A DNA stretch of 64,000 bases from Kangiella aquimarina DSM 16071 (GCF_000374105.1 NZ_KB893651.1:87838-151837); one strand, 5' to 3'; positions 45,274 to 53,790 are shown, counted from the stretch's first letter. The notes: a model not told the origin generated them from the letters alone. A program made the numbers and translations.

Positions 45274-45306
45274 ACCATTTTGTTTTGTCATAGAGCGTTC
45301 ATTGCT

Positions 45307-46299
45307 CTACAACAATCCCACCGCGACTTCATCGGGCCAGACGCTGAACTGTACTTGCCCAATGTGAGCTTTCATCAACAGCAGCATGATTAAACGTGAT
45401 TGTCCGATTCCGCCTCCTATGGTTAAAGGCAGTTGATCCTGTACCAGCTTTTGATGCCATGGCATATGCAGGCGATATTGGCACTGGCGCAGTTCGAGCT
45501 GTCGAATGAGTGCATTCTTACACACCCGAATCCCCATGGAAGACACTTCGAATGCATCTTTAAGGATTGGATTCCAGACCAGAATATCACCGTTCAAACC
45601 CTGCAGGCCTTCGCTGGTTGGTGTGCTCCAGTCATCATAGTCTGGCGCGCGGCCATCATGGATGCTGCCGTCCGCTAACTGACCGCCAATTCCCATTAGG
45701 AAGACAGCGCCATACTCTTTACAAATTTCGTGTTCGCGCTGCTTGGCAGTCAATTCAGGATAGCGCTGGCGAAGTGTTTCACTGTGAATAAAAGTGATGT
45801 CTTCTGGCAGAATGGGTTCGCGTCCCATCTGCTGCGCGATAGTTAAATCAATAGAACGCATGGCTACATAAATCTGTTTGACTGTCTGTTGCAGATAGTC
45901 AGTGGTTCTGTCTGATGCGGTAATCACTTTCTCCCAGTCCCATTGATCCACATATAAGGAATGGCGTTCGCTCAATGCTTCTTCGTCGGGGCGCAAAGCG
46001 CGCATCTGCGCAACAATGCCATGACCTGGTAAAAATCCTCCTCGCGCCAATATCAGTCGTTTCCATTTTGCTAAAGACTGAACTATCTCTAACTGCTTAT
46101 TAAGCGTTTTGCTGGATACCGACACGGGCCGTTCGATGCCATTCAGATCATCCTGCACGCCATCACCTTTGATGGTCAAAATCGGTGCCTGAACTTCGAT
46201 CAGGGAAAGTGCTTGGCATAAAGCATCTGTGAATTGACATTTAATGGCTTGAATGAGCTTTTGATCTTGAACAAAAGCCTGGTGTGGTAACTGTTGCAT
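45307..46299 (-). CDS. asnA: Aspartate--ammonia ligase
   Basis: Ammonia-dependent asparagine synthetase of 330 aa. Motifs are QDDLNGIERPVSV, LYVDQWDWEKVI, TFIHSETLRQRYPELTAKQRE, GIGGQLADGSIHDGRAPDYDDW and the C-terminal GGGIGQSRLIMLLL, all conserved in AsnA. Divergent from asnC across 166 bp, as in E. coli, where AsnC activates asnA when asparagine is scarce. Confidence 0.97.
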   Translation of the reverse strand: MQQLPHQAFVQDQKLIQAIKCQFTDALCQALSLIEVQAPILTIKGDGVQDDLNGIERPVSVSSKTLNKQLEIVQSLAKWKRLILARGGFLPGHGIVAQMRALRPDEEALSERHSLYVDQWDWEKVITASDRTTDYLQQTVKQIYVAMRSIDLTIAQQMGREPILPEDITFIHSETLRQRYPELTAKQREHEICKEYGAVFLMGIGGQLADGSIHDGRAPDYDDWSTPTSEGLQGLNGDILVWNPILKDAFEVSSMGIRVCKNALIRQLELRQCQYRLHMPWHQKLVQDQLPLTIGGGIGQSRLIMLLLMKAHIGQVQFSVWPDEVAVGLL

Positions 46300-46352
46300 G
46301 GTGAGCCCCTTATTGTGAATTGTTGATATATTTGCTGTCCGAGCTTGTATTT

Positions 46353-46451
46353 ATCTAATTATTAGGCTTACTATTCAATACTCATCTAATAAAAGTCTTA
46401 TTTGTGAATATTAATATTAAATAAACTGTGTTTTGTTAGAAGATATCTAAT
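46353..46451. promoter_or_regulatory. Three phased ATCTAAT repeats in the asnA-asnC spacer
   Basis: Direct repeats ATCTAAT at 46353-46359, 46384-46390 and 46445-46451. The start-to-start distances are 31 and 61 bp, about three and six helical turns. The spacer is AT-rich. Lrp/AsnC regulators bind phased sites, so these are candidate AsnC operators; the last lies 14 bp before the asnC start. Confidence 0.5.
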
Positions 46452-46465
46452 AAAGGGGCTAAAAA

Positions 46466-46936
46466 TTGCAGAAGGATTATCAAATCGACAATCTGGATAA
46501 ATCGATACTGTCGGAATTGTTACGCGAAGCACGTACACCCTATGCCAAAATTGCTGAGCAGTTAAATGTCAGTCCGGGCACCATTCATGTGCGAATTGAG
46601 AAGATGCGTCAGGCGGGGATCATTAAAGGTACCAAAGTGCGTATCGAACCCAAGGCTCTGGGCTTTGATGTGTGTTGCTTTGTCGGGATTTATCTAAAGA
46701 GTGCCAAGGATTATCAGCCGGTAGCAGCATTATTGGAGCAAATACCGGAAGTCATTGAAGCCTATTACACCACGGGTCAGTACAGTATTCTGACCAAGGT
46801 GGTGACACCCAATATAGAAACCTTTCAGGACGTTCTGATTAATAAATTGCAGGCCATTGAGCAGGTTCGCTCGACGGAAACCATGATATCCCTGCAAAAC
46901 CCAATCCACAGGGATATTGATGGCTTGTTAACTTGA
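46466..46936 (+). CDS. asnC: Transcriptional regulator AsnC (Lrp/AsnC family)
   Basis: Regulator of 156 aa. N-terminal helix-turn-helix DNLDKSILSELLREARTPYAKIAEQLNVSPGTIHVRIEKM, then a RAM/ACT-like ligand domain with YYTTGQYSILTKVVTPN. The position opposite asnA and the length support AsnC rather than a generic Lrp. Start is TTG with AAGGGG nine bases upstream; no better start was found. Confidence 0.93.
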   Translation: MQKDYQIDNLDKSILSELLREARTPYAKIAEQLNVSPGTIHVRIEKMRQAGIIKGTKVRIEPKALGFDVCCFVGIYLKSAKDYQPVAALLEQIPEVIEAYYTTGQYSILTKVVTPNIETFQDVLINKLQAIEQVRSTETMISLQNPIHRDIDGLLT

Positions 46937-46944
46937 TACTTTGA

Positions 46945-47424
46945 TTAGCGGCAGCTTGAAGGTAGATACTTGGCTTCAATTGTGGTCTTGTTCTCGCCAG
47001 CCGCGCTCATACCTTCTGGTGGCTCATCGCCCCCACAGACCCAAGAGATTGGGCTAGTAGGATTCGCTGTCACGTAAATCGGACGGATACTCAAGACCTT
47101 ACCTTCCAATGGCTGATTAACCTTGTTACCCAGCGTTACATGAATCGCGCCATTTTCAACTTCAATACCAGTCACATAATTGCCTAGCAGATGCTCTGGT
47201 TTAGGTGCTCCAGCTTCCAGGTTATCCGCCGGAAACTTAGTGTGGTATTTGTAATATTCTTTAACCGTGCTTTGAACTTCGCTGGCCAGAGTGATGCTCT
47301 CAGCAATTTTTGCGCGGACGATATAATCCTGATATGCCGGTAAAGAAATGGCGGCGAGAATGCCGATGATGGCCACGACCACCATTAATTCGAGTAGGGT
47401 GAATGCTTTTATTGTGTGTTTCAT
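46945..47424 (-). CDS. Type IV pilin-like protein
   Basis: Prepilin of 159 aa. Short leader MKHTIKA, then FTLLELMVVVAIIGILAAISLP, the class III signal with Glu5 of the mature chain. The residue before the cleavage site is Ala, where Gly is usual. The C terminus carries two Cys (WVCGG and PSSCR), the normal pilin disulfide loop. Overall it is PilA-like. It follows the PilC-like gene by 2 bp. No pilB or pilD is present in the window. Confidence 0.9.
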   Translation of the reverse strand: MKHTIKAFTLLELMVVVAIIGILAAISLPAYQDYIVRAKIAESITLASEVQSTVKEYYKYHTKFPADNLEAGAPKPEHLLGNYVTGIEVENGAIHVTLGNKVNQPLEGKVLSIRPIYVTANPTSPISWVCGGDEPPEGMSAAGENKTTIEAKYLPSSCR

Positions 47425-47426
47425 AA

Positions 47427-48407
47427 TTAAAATCCTGAACCCATCTGGAAAATTGGTAAATAAATTGAAAGAACAACCTGGAAGACGATGGCGATGACCA
47501 GCAAGTGCATAATAATAGCCATCATGCCAGTTTTACGATGTGTCGACTCAATTGCCTGTGTTTCCAGTGTGTTGATTAAAGTAGGGCTTTCTTCAGCAAA
47601 GGTCTGTAGCTTGAAAAGAGCCAGCAGCTGTTCTTTTTCCTGTGCATAGAAAATATGATCAAACGTCAGTTGCTCTGACTGACTGAAGAAAGGCGAGTTT
47701 AGCGCATTTAAACGCTCGGCCTGATTCTCGGGTAAGCGCTCGTAAAATGCATTGAGATTATGAATAAAACGAACACGACTGAGCTGCATCATAATGCCGC
47801 GCATAATCGGCAGCTTGGTAAGAAGTTTGCTTTGTGTGTATGACTCAACAGTTGTTAAGTTGGCTAATATAAACAGGGTAATAATTAAAACAGGTGGCAC
47901 ATAAAGAAGCAGCGACCACCAGGATTTAAACTGTAGTACATCCATACGATGCTGGAAACTGGTGGAGTACATTTGATCATCGAAGAAAAGTATGTTGTAG
48001 AGCGGTATTAACTTGAGACTAAATACTGCAAGCACCAGCAAGGCAATCACGCTCAGGAGCGCCGCATAGCCGGTACTTCGCAGGATACGACTTTTAATGA
48101 TCTGCGCAACCTGCATTTCGCTGGAGTTGGCTTCGGTATAGTGCTGCAGGACCTCAAGCTCATTAAGCCCCAGCTCTTTGCCGCGGCGAAGCTGCTCGGT
48201 AATCGGTGAACCTTTGATATTCAGCTTTTCAAAGGCTCGCTCAAGGCTTTGCGTCGCCTCATAGATTGTGTGCGCCTGCTGCCAGCGGTCACGTTGCTCT
48301 GCAGGAACTTCATTCACCATGATATTGAAGGCGGTTCGGGGCTCTTCGCCTTTGGCCATCAGATGTACGAACTGGCGCAAGTAAAAGTGTGAGTTGTTGT
48401 TTTTCAT
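47427..48407 (-). CDS. Type II secretion F / PilC-like inner-membrane platform protein
   Basis: Protein of 326 aa, shorter than PilC (about 400 aa). Membrane segments at about residues 110-132, 160-182 and 300-320 separate two soluble parts, the T2SF layout; the ending VFQVVLSIYLPIFQMGSGF is typical of PilC/GspF. Sequence elsewhere is diverged. It lies between a single-pass protein and the pilin gene, all on the minus strand. Could be the platform of a small, divergent pilus. Confidence 0.75.
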   Translation of the reverse strand: MKNNNSHFYLRQFVHLMAKGEEPRTAFNIMVNEVPAEQRDRWQQAHTIYEATQSLERAFEKLNIKGSPITEQLRRGKELGLNELEVLQHYTEANSSEMQVAQIIKSRILRSTGYAALLSVIALLVLAVFSLKLIPLYNILFFDDQMYSTSFQHRMDVLQFKSWWSLLLYVPPVLIITLFILANLTTVESYTQSKLLTKLPIMRGIMMQLSRVRFIHNLNAFYERLPENQAERLNALNSPFFSQSEQLTFDHIFYAQEKEQLLALFKLQTFAEESPTLINTLETQAIESTHRKTGMMAIIMHLLVIAIVFQVVLSIYLPIFQMGSGF

Positions 48408-48431
48408 AATGATGTATTCGATTAGCTTATT

Positions 48432-48959
48432 TTATTTTTGCTTGTTTACTGATGACTTAGTTAAAAAGTTCTCTTTACAGACAAAAGGCATCAGGTGGAA
48501 CGTTTCATCCTGTTTAACGGTACACACAGGGTTTATAACCGAGTTATGGCTATCATCCAGCATGAATGTCACTTGTGTCGAGGGATATTGCTGAAAAGGC
48601 TGCATAACCAAATTGAATTTAGCAAATTGTGCATAAAGCTGATCAATTTTGGGTGAATTATCGCCAAATTTGAACCACTCATAATCTTTTCTTTGCTGGT
48701 TAAAATTACCATGCCAAGCATAATATTCCTGCTGTTCAAGGCGGTATTCGATAAACTGGTGGCTTATGGGCGCTACAATCGCAACTTTATAGAAATAGTC
48801 TGCAGTGATTTTTATACCCCAAAAGGTAAGAGTCGTAATAATCGCCAGCACAGAAATCACCTCAAGGCTCAACCAGGAATCGGCCTTAAAGAAGCTCTTA
48901 CCGAGCTGGAAAGGGTATTTTTTGCGCAGAGAGTCCAAAGTTATAATTCTAAAATCCAT
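48432..48959 (-). CDS. Hypothetical single-pass membrane protein upstream of the PilC-like gene
   Basis: Protein of 175 aa, not recognised. One hydrophobic segment (about residues 32-52, VISVLAIITTLTFWGIKITA), followed by a periplasmic region with two Cys (NPVCTVKQ and PFVCKEN), which may form a disulfide. Start at ATG 48959 preferred over an upstream TTG at 49013 that lies in the rpsF promoter. It has the layout of a minor pilus assembly component, which is inference from location. Confidence 0.6.
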   Translation of the reverse strand: MDFRIITLDSLRKKYPFQLGKSFFKADSWLSLEVISVLAIITTLTFWGIKITADYFYKVAIVAPISHQFIEYRLEQQEYYAWHGNFNQQRKDYEWFKFGDNSPKIDQLYAQFAKFNLVMQPFQQYPSTQVTFMLDDSHNSVINPVCTVKQDETFHLMPFVCKENFLTKSSVNKQK

Positions 48960-49004
48960 GTTGGGGTCGATACTAATACAGCCGGCTGGTAAGGTCAATT
49001 TACC

Positions 49005-49033
49005 TTGACCCAAAGGGCTAAAATCCTTAAAAT
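49005..49033 (+). promoter_or_regulatory. Predicted sigma-70 promoter of rpsF-rpsR-rplI
   Basis: TTGACC at 49005-49010 (5 of 6), a 17-bp spacer and TAAAAT at 49028-49033 (5 of 6). A GC-rich discriminator (ACGCGCCC) follows directly, as at stringently controlled ribosomal protein promoters. Start expected near 49040, giving a leader of about 110 bases. Confidence 0.75.
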
Positions 49034-49041
49034 ACGCGCCC

Positions 49042-49065
49042 TTAGTGGCTATCCACTAATTTTTT
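49042..49065 (+). promoter_or_regulatory. Hairpin with T run at the start of the rpsF leader
   Basis: TTAGTGG (49042-49048), loop CTAT, CCACTAA (49053-49059), then six T. It stands directly after the expected transcription start and resembles a weak attenuator. Whether it takes part in the S6:S18 feedback known for rpsF leaders cannot be told from one sequence. Confidence 0.5.
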
Positions 49066-49150
49066 GACAATCTGGTTTACTCCTTGTTGCCTTTAACTTT
49101 TTATACAAATCAAAGAGTTACTGGTGGCTGGAAACCGAAAGGAGACTTTA

Positions 49151-49549
49151 ATGAGACACTACGAAATCGTATTCCTAGTGCATCCTGACCAATCTGATCA
49201 GGTGCCTGGCATGATCGAACGTTACACAAAGATGATCACAGACGCGGCTGGCACAGTTCACCGCCTAGAAGACTGGGGTCGTCGTCAACTAGCCTACCCA
49301 ATCAACAAACTTCATAAAGCGCACTACGTTTTAATGAACGTTGAAACTACAGGCGAAATCATCGAAGAGCTTGAAGATGCATTCCGTTTCAATGACGCAA
49401 TCTTGCGTAACATGGTAATGCGTCGTAAAGAAGCTGTTACCGAAGCCTCTCCTATGGCTGCTGCTAAAAAAGACGAGAAAGCTGAAAAGCCTCGTAAAGA
49501 AGCCAAAGAAGAGAAATCTGAATCAACTGAAGAAGCTTCGGCTGAGTAA
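49151..49549 (+). CDS. rpsF: 30S ribosomal protein bS6
   Basis: Binds 16S rRNA with bS18 in the central domain of the small subunit. [25 protein letters not shown], then [23 protein letters not shown] and [12 protein letters not shown] are conserved. The C-terminal tail from about residue 105 is Glu/Lys/Ala-rich. The start is at 49151, with AGGAG eight bases upstream, not the open frame from 49124. Length is 132 aa. First gene of rpsF-rpsR-rplI. Confidence 0.97.
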   Translation: MRHYEIVFLVHPDQSDQVPGMIERYTKMITDAAGTVHRLEDWGRRQLAYPINKLHKAHYVLMNVETTGEIIEELEDAFRFNDAILRNMVMRRKEAVTEASPMAAAKKDEKAEKPRKEAKEEKSESTEEASAE

Positions 49550-49563
49550 TAAGGAGACATATC

Positions 49564-49791
49564 ATGGCACGTTTTAATCGTCGTCGTAAGTTCTGCCGTT
49601 TCTCGGCTGAAGGTGTTGTTGAGATCGATTACAAAGATACAGCAACTTTGAAAAACTACATCACAGAAACAGGCAAAATTGTACCTAGCCGTATCACAGG
49701 CACAAGCGCAAAATACCAACGTCAATTGGCGTCTGCAGTAAAACGCGCTCGTTTCTTGGCTTTGTTGCCTTACACTGACAGCCACGAATAA
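49564..49791 (+). CDS. rpsR: 30S ribosomal protein bS18
   Basis: Basic protein of 75 aa that pairs with bS6. [22 protein letters not shown] and [28 protein letters not shown] are the signature. It follows rpsF by 14 bp with AAGGAG before the ATG. No priB gene lies between rpsF and rpsR, in contrast to E. coli. Confidence 0.98.
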   Translation: MARFNRRRKFCRFSAEGVVEIDYKDTATLKNYITETGKIVPSRITGTSAKYQRQLASAVKRARFLALLPYTDSHE

Positions 49792-49816
49792 GCGGCATTT
49801 TTAAGAGGAAATAACG

Positions 49817-50272
49817 ATGAACGTCATTCTACTTGAAAAAATCCGCAATCTTGGTGACTTAGGTGATAGCGTAACTGTAGCTGCCGGCTATGGTCGTAAC
49901 TTCCTGATTCCACAAGGTAAAGCGGTTCCTGCAACTAAGGAAAACATCAAACATTTCGAAGAGCGTCGTGCTGAACTACAAGCTGCCGCTGACGAGAAAT
50001 TGGCTAAAGCACAAGCGCGTGCAGAGCAGCTAGCTGGCTTAACAGTTACTATCCCAGCTAACGCTGGTGACGAAGGTAAATTGTTCGGTTCTGTTGGTAC
50101 AGCTGACATCGCTGACGCAGTTACAGCCCAAGGCGTTGAACTTGAGAAAAAAGAAGTTCGTATGCCAGAAGGCGCAATTCGTCAAACTGGCGAATTCACT
50201 TTTGAAGTGCACTTGCACCCAGAAGTTGAAGCTAACATCAAAGTTGTTGTTGTTGGCGAAGAACAAGCTTAA
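49817..50272 (+). CDS. rplI: 50S ribosomal protein bL9
   Basis: Protein of 151 aa with the N-terminal [36 protein letters not shown] signature, a long connecting helix (about residues 42-75) and a C-terminal rRNA-binding domain ([14 protein letters not shown]). Third gene of the operon, 25 bp after rpsR. Confidence 0.98.
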   Translation: MNVILLEKIRNLGDLGDSVTVAAGYGRNFLIPQGKAVPATKENIKHFEERRAELQAAADEKLAKAQARAEQLAGLTVTIPANAGDEGKLFGSVGTADIADAVTAQGVELEKKEVRMPEGAIRQTGEFTFEVHLHPEVEANIKVVVVGEEQA

Positions 50273-50293
50273 TAGTTTTAAAGCTTATGTAAG

Positions 50294-50322
50294 AAAGGCA
50301 CCTTCGGGTGCCTTTTCTTTTT
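50294..50322 (+). terminator. Rho-independent terminator after rplI
   Basis: AAAGGCACC (50294-50302), tetraloop TTCG, GGTGCCTTTT (50307-50316), then a T-rich end. Stable UUCG loop; lies 21 bp after the stop of rplI. Confidence 0.92.
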
Positions 50323-50412
50323 TCTGGCATTTGATCGTTGCCAATGCTTTGTTAAAACTCTTCTCGAAATGCTCATGGACCCAAAGTCCACTCCGCTTTC
50401 TCGAATCTGGTT

Positions 50413-51243
50413 TTAATTCTTATCTTTTACTTCCTCTATATCCCCATCAATAACTGTCCATAAACCTAATGAGGTGGCTACATAAAGAGGGTAGTCATAA
50501 CTTAAACTGGTGAAGACATGAACCGGAGAGGGGATTTCATCAACAATATGAGTCATCATCAGTGCGTCAACATCGTCCCCCTGGGGTTGGAGGTTCATAC
50601 AGCTTTTAGAGTAGTGTTCATGTTCCAAAACTGATTTACCGTCTTGCGAAACCAATAGTCTTTGTGCGCCACCAATTGGAATAACGCCAGGCTCAGTGGG
50701 GGGTGTCAAAAAGAATACATTCCACCCATCATCATCCTCAAGTACAACACTGTTTAAGTTTTCTGAACAAGCTTCGGTAATACTGTTTCCAGCGCTAGAG
50801 AGTGCGGTAAGCATGATTATTTCGTCTTCGGCAACTGCTCGTTTGGGATGAGCTTCAAAACCAGAAATTTCGAAACTGTCGTTATAGTACACATCCGCGA
50901 ATGAAAAGATTTCTCCATCACTAGCAGAACGATAAAAACTCACTCTATGATTGCCTTCAGGATCAAGATGTACAAGCCAGCCTAGTGGGTTATCAATAGT
51001 GCTTAGATCCAACTCTTCACGTACTTTGTCGGTTGCCGTCCAGGCAAGAGAGTCTTTAATCCAGATGAGGTAGCCAGCTTGCTCGCTGAACTGTAATTTC
51101 TGAATTTGTTCAGGTGTATAGAACAATGGCTTTTGCGACTCCTCAGAAGTAGTGACATTGTTCCTTTGGTTTGTACTTTGTTTTTGGTTTGTCTGGCAGC
51201 CACATATCACCAGTACAAGTACAGTAACAAAAAGTTTTTTCAT
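50413..51243 (-). CDS. Hypothetical lipoprotein
   Basis: Protein of 276 aa with a lipoprotein signal (VLVICGC, Cys16). The rest is a soluble domain without recognised motifs, with alternating hydrophobic strands and many Ser, Asp and Glu, which could be beta-rich. First of a series of small minus-strand genes (50413-53622). Function unknown. Confidence 0.75.
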   Translation of the reverse strand: MKKLFVTVLVLVICGCQTNQKQSTNQRNNVTTSEESQKPLFYTPEQIQKLQFSEQAGYLIWIKDSLAWTATDKVREELDLSTIDNPLGWLVHLDPEGNHRVSFYRSASDGEIFSFADVYYNDSFEISGFEAHPKRAVAEDEIIMLTALSSAGNSITEACSENLNSVVLEDDDGWNVFFLTPPTEPGVIPIGGAQRLLVSQDGKSVLEHEHYSKSCMNLQPQGDDVDALMMTHIVDEIPSPVHVFTSLSYDYPLYVATSLGLWTVIDGDIEEVKDKN

Positions 51244-51266
51244 TATTAGTTCCTTATTAAGTTTTA

Positions 51267-51665
51267 TTATTGGGGAAGGGCAGGAAATCGTTTGGTATTT
51301 TCTAACGCATCTTCCCAGCTTGCTCTGTCATCACAAAATATATGAGCCGTCGGATTGATCGTTGGAGAGGTGTCCAAGCTTCCGGCTGGAACGATGACCA
51401 GCTTATCTTTAATTTCGGTGGGTACAGGCGAGCCACATTCTGTGCAAAAGCTTTTGGTGAAACGTGTGTTTGGCAAATTGAATGCTTTTACCAGTTCCTG
51501 ACCTTGGATCCAGTTTAAAGTAGCCTCAGTCGCAAACAGGTTTGCCGCGTGAGCCGTTCCGGTTGCTTTTCGACATCTGGAACAATGGCAAAGATAAAAG
51601 CTATTAAAATTATCGCTGATATCAAATTGAACGCTGCCGCAAAGACATGACCCTGAAATTTGCAT
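51267..51665 (-). CDS. GFA family (glutathione-dependent formaldehyde-activating enzyme-like) protein
   Basis: Zinc protein of 132 aa. The Cys-rich motifs are visible in family order: SCLCGSVQF, CHCSRCRKATG and SFCTECGSPVP. Members of the GFA/CENP-V family bind zinc through these residues; few have a known substrate, and formaldehyde activation should not be assumed. Monocistronic, between two minus-strand genes. Confidence 0.9.
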   Translation of the reverse strand: MQISGSCLCGSVQFDISDNFNSFYLCHCSRCRKATGTAHAANLFATEATLNWIQGQELVKAFNLPNTRFTKSFCTECGSPVPTEIKDKLVIVPAGSLDTSPTINPTAHIFCDDRASWEDALENTKRFPALPQ

Positions 51666-51715
51666 AATACCCCTCTAAACCTATTTAACCGAATTTAGTA
51701 TCTGACTATAAACCT

Positions 51716-52138
51716 CTAAGACGTTTTAGCACGAAAGTGATTCTTTGCAAAAAACAAGGGAAGTAAAAAGAGAATTAAAACTCCCCCATTCAGATAAAGA
51801 TGCGCAAAAACATTATTAGCGATGGAAAAGGCCGTGTCTAATACTGCCCAGACTAGAGCCGCAGAAACTAATAACCACCAATCTTTTCGAGTCTGGCTCT
51901 CAAAAGCCTTCCCAATAGCGTAGAAAAATAACAAACCCCAGCTGGCGACAGTAGGCCCAAAGACACCAATCAGAAATTGTAATGACTGTGGGTTACTGTT
52001 CGTAAAAGCGGCTTGCAGGTGTTCGAAGTAGGGGGTAGCTAGCGGAGTGTAAACCATGATGGGTAACAGCAGGCCACCAATGATATGAAAAATGGCTAAT
52101 GTCTGTAACCAGCGTTTGGCGAGTGAAATGCTCATCAT
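51716..52138 (-). CDS. Hypothetical four-helix membrane protein
   Basis: Protein of 140 aa with four hydrophobic helices: about residues 10-30, 53-75, 86-108 and 112-132. Family not recognised. The ATG overlaps the stop of the DCC-family gene by 4 bp, so the two are coupled and probably act together. Confidence 0.7.
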   Translation of the reverse strand: MMSISLAKRWLQTLAIFHIIGGLLLPIMVYTPLATPYFEHLQAAFTNSNPQSLQFLIGVFGPTVASWGLLFFYAIGKAFESQTRKDWWLLVSAALVWAVLDTAFSIANNVFAHLYLNGGVLILFLLPLFFAKNHFRAKTS

Positions 52139-52533
52139 AAAAAGCGGTCCATAATTTCTTTGCTCGGAAGCATACAGTAAGTGTGTTTACCAAATAGCTT
52201 GTAGCGATTCAGCGCAATGCGGTCATAACACCAATCACGAAAGGCTAAGGGAAATATACGCAACACGGTAAGCCATGGCCAAGGCTTTTTAAGTCGTCTG
52301 ATAATCTTAAAGAAAGCTTCCGAGCGGAAATTAGCAACACCGTCATCAATTAAAACCATGGTCTCAAAATTGTCAGTATCAAGACCTAGCTCAGTCAAAA
52401 GTTCCTGACCTTTGGGCGACTGAACCGAACAGAATTTAAAGACCGCATCAGGCTCACGCTTGATCACAAACGGCACCCACGCAGAGCAGAGCTTGCATTC
52501 ACCGTCGAAGAGTATGATTGGATGGGTATGCAT
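52135..52533 (-). CDS. Thiol-disulfide oxidoreductase, DCC family (DUF393)
   Basis: Protein of 132 aa with the DCC signature ILFDGECKLCSAWVPFV (Asp-x-x-Cys-x-x-Cys), thioredoxin-like in prediction. SVQSPKGQELL and FRSEAFFKIIRRLKKPWPWL are further family features. Substrate unknown. Its end overlaps the next membrane protein gene by 4 bp. Confidence 0.88.
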   Translation of the reverse strand: MHTHPIILFDGECKLCSAWVPFVIKREPDAVFKFCSVQSPKGQELLTELGLDTDNFETMVLIDDGVANFRSEAFFKIIRRLKKPWPWLTVLRIFPLAFRDWCYDRIALNRYKLFGKHTYCMLPSKEIMDRFL

Positions 52534-52548
52534 TGGTTGATTAAATGC

Positions 52549-52803
52549 TTAGTCTTGGCTCGAATGACTTCGAGAGTGTTTTCGTTTGATCAGTAGCAAA
52601 ATTGGTAGAGATAATATGGCATAAAGAACACTACCCACTAGTGCTACTGATAAAAAGTTATAAACAATTACCGATATAACAGATGTAAAGGTATTGAAGA
52701 CTGTTTCAGCTTCCAGAAATAGCGCGAGAGCAGTTCCAATTATGTAGATTGAGCCTGCTGTCCACCAGAACCATTTTGTCCATTTTTCAAATGCTTTACT
52801 CAT
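52549..52803 (-). CDS. Small hypothetical membrane protein
   Basis: Protein of 84 aa with two hydrophobic helices (about residues 11-29 and 36-70, the second long enough to cross twice) and a basic C terminus. No family recognised. It lies 15 bp before the DCC gene in the same direction and may be the first gene of that small operon. Confidence 0.6.
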   Translation of the reverse strand: MSKAFEKWTKWFWWTAGSIYIIGTALALFLEAETVFNTFTSVISVIVYNFLSVALVGSVLYAILSLPILLLIKRKHSRSHSSQD

Positions 52804-52933
52804 TTTCTTTGTCCGTAGCCTCGATTAGTATCAGCGCACCAATGGTACTTCCGATGTTTGAAATCGAGGTATATTCAATACAAACCCCGAAGTCACTTTT
52901 TTCCTTTACATAAGGTCTTGCTAATCACCTTTA

Positions 52934-53290
52934 TTAAATATCCTCTATACTCAAAACCCAAAGTATATAGTCGCTTGAACACATAGTGCTCAAATTTCGT
53001 GCCTCGACTTTGTACGTGAGAACATCTTGTGGGACCTTGTAATTTGATAAAGCTTTACCTTTGACTATTACCTTTGTGTTCTCTTCTTTGTATTGAGAAA
53101 GTTGTTTGCTATCAAGTGCGAGAGGTACGCAGTATTTTCCTAAGTCTAAAATTGCTGTTGGAACCGGTGGGGTGTAACTCACCTGTATTTCTCCAACTAA
53201 AATGCACTCATCACCAACTGAGCATTCTTTTTTGGCTGATTCAACACTAGCCATAAGGGATAATAATATTGTTGCTAGGTAGGGTAGCAT
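52934..53290 (-). CDS. Hypothetical secreted protein
   Basis: Protein of 118 aa. A signal peptide (about residues 1-18, LPYLATILLSLMASVES) is followed by a mature part with four or five Cys (KECSVGDECILVG, GKYCVPL, LSTMCSS). Start at 53290, which lies within the upstream gene and has GGAG ten bases before it; longer frame from 53314 is less likely. Periplasmic location is inferred. Confidence 0.6.
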   Translation of the reverse strand: MLPYLATILLSLMASVESAKKECSVGDECILVGEIQVSYTPPVPTAILDLGKYCVPLALDSKQLSQYKEENTKVIVKGKALSNYKVPQDVLTYKVEARNLSTMCSSDYILWVLSIEDI

Positions 53291-53622
53291 GGATCTTTTT
53301 CTCCGAATGACCACAAAGGTGATACTGATTGTAATTTATTGTTTTCATCAAACTTTAAACCTAATTTACCAACCCAAGTACAGCCATCCTTTTCAAACAC
53401 TTGTTGCTTAGTATATTTACTCGCAGCCTTGATTATTTCTTCCTTGGTTGTGTTTTTAGTCACATCAGGGAGTATGGACATAAGTTGCTCCCTAGTTTCC
53501 TCTAAGGCTTCAATATGCTGATCACGATATGATAGCGTTACCTTTGCATCAATAACTTGATAGAACCAAAAGACATTTGTGATTATTAAAGCAAGTACGA
53601 GAATTGAAATTGTAATTTTCAT
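53275..53622 (-). CDS. Hypothetical single-pass protein
   Basis: Protein of 115 aa with an N-terminal hydrophobic segment (ISILVLALIITNVFWFYQV, residues 4-22), a short coiled-coil stretch (about 30-50) and two Cys (DGCTWVG, KDPCYPT). Family not recognised. It overlaps the secreted-protein gene by 16 bp, so they are a pair. Confidence 0.6.
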   Translation of the reverse strand: MKITISILVLALIITNVFWFYQVIDAKVTLSYRDQHIEALEETREQLMSILPDVTKNTTKEEIIKAASKYTKQQVFEKDGCTWVGKLGLKFDENNKLQSVSPLWSFGEKDPCYPT

Positions 53623-53737
53623 TTTATAAAGGAAGTTTGTAATAAATGAGTGCCTAAGACTTTATTATCATTGGTCTTTCATTACAACTGACAGTACTCT
53701 TTCATGACATGGGAGTAGTTGAATCTATAACTCCAGT

Positions 53738-53790
53738 CGCGTCATTCACCGCGGGTATTTCCGTTGGTCACCTTCGCGGGAGTGACGGAG
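53738..53790. repeat. GCGTCATTCACC-type intergenic repeat
   Basis: Begins GCGTCATTCACCGCGGG and ends CGCGGGAGTGACGG; CGTCA and CCGCG at one end can pair with CGCGG and TGACG at the other. A related copy begins GCGTCATTCACC at about 63466. Not coding. Confidence 0.55.

Larger units (their letters stand above)
44957..45306. other. Repeat-rich spacer between paralogue B and asnA
   Basis: This 350-bp gap holds a GC-rich hairpin (44973-45000) related to 11510-11535, and a pair of identical 31-bp palindromes in inverted orientation (45035-45065 and 45243-45273). The roughly 177 bases between the pair show no ORF. No T-run terminator was seen. Confidence 0.75.

Noticed and set aside
49064-49069. 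TTGACA as a second rpsF promoter
   Set aside because: No acceptable -10 hexamer lies 16-18 bp downstream; the upstream pair at 49005-49033 is much better.
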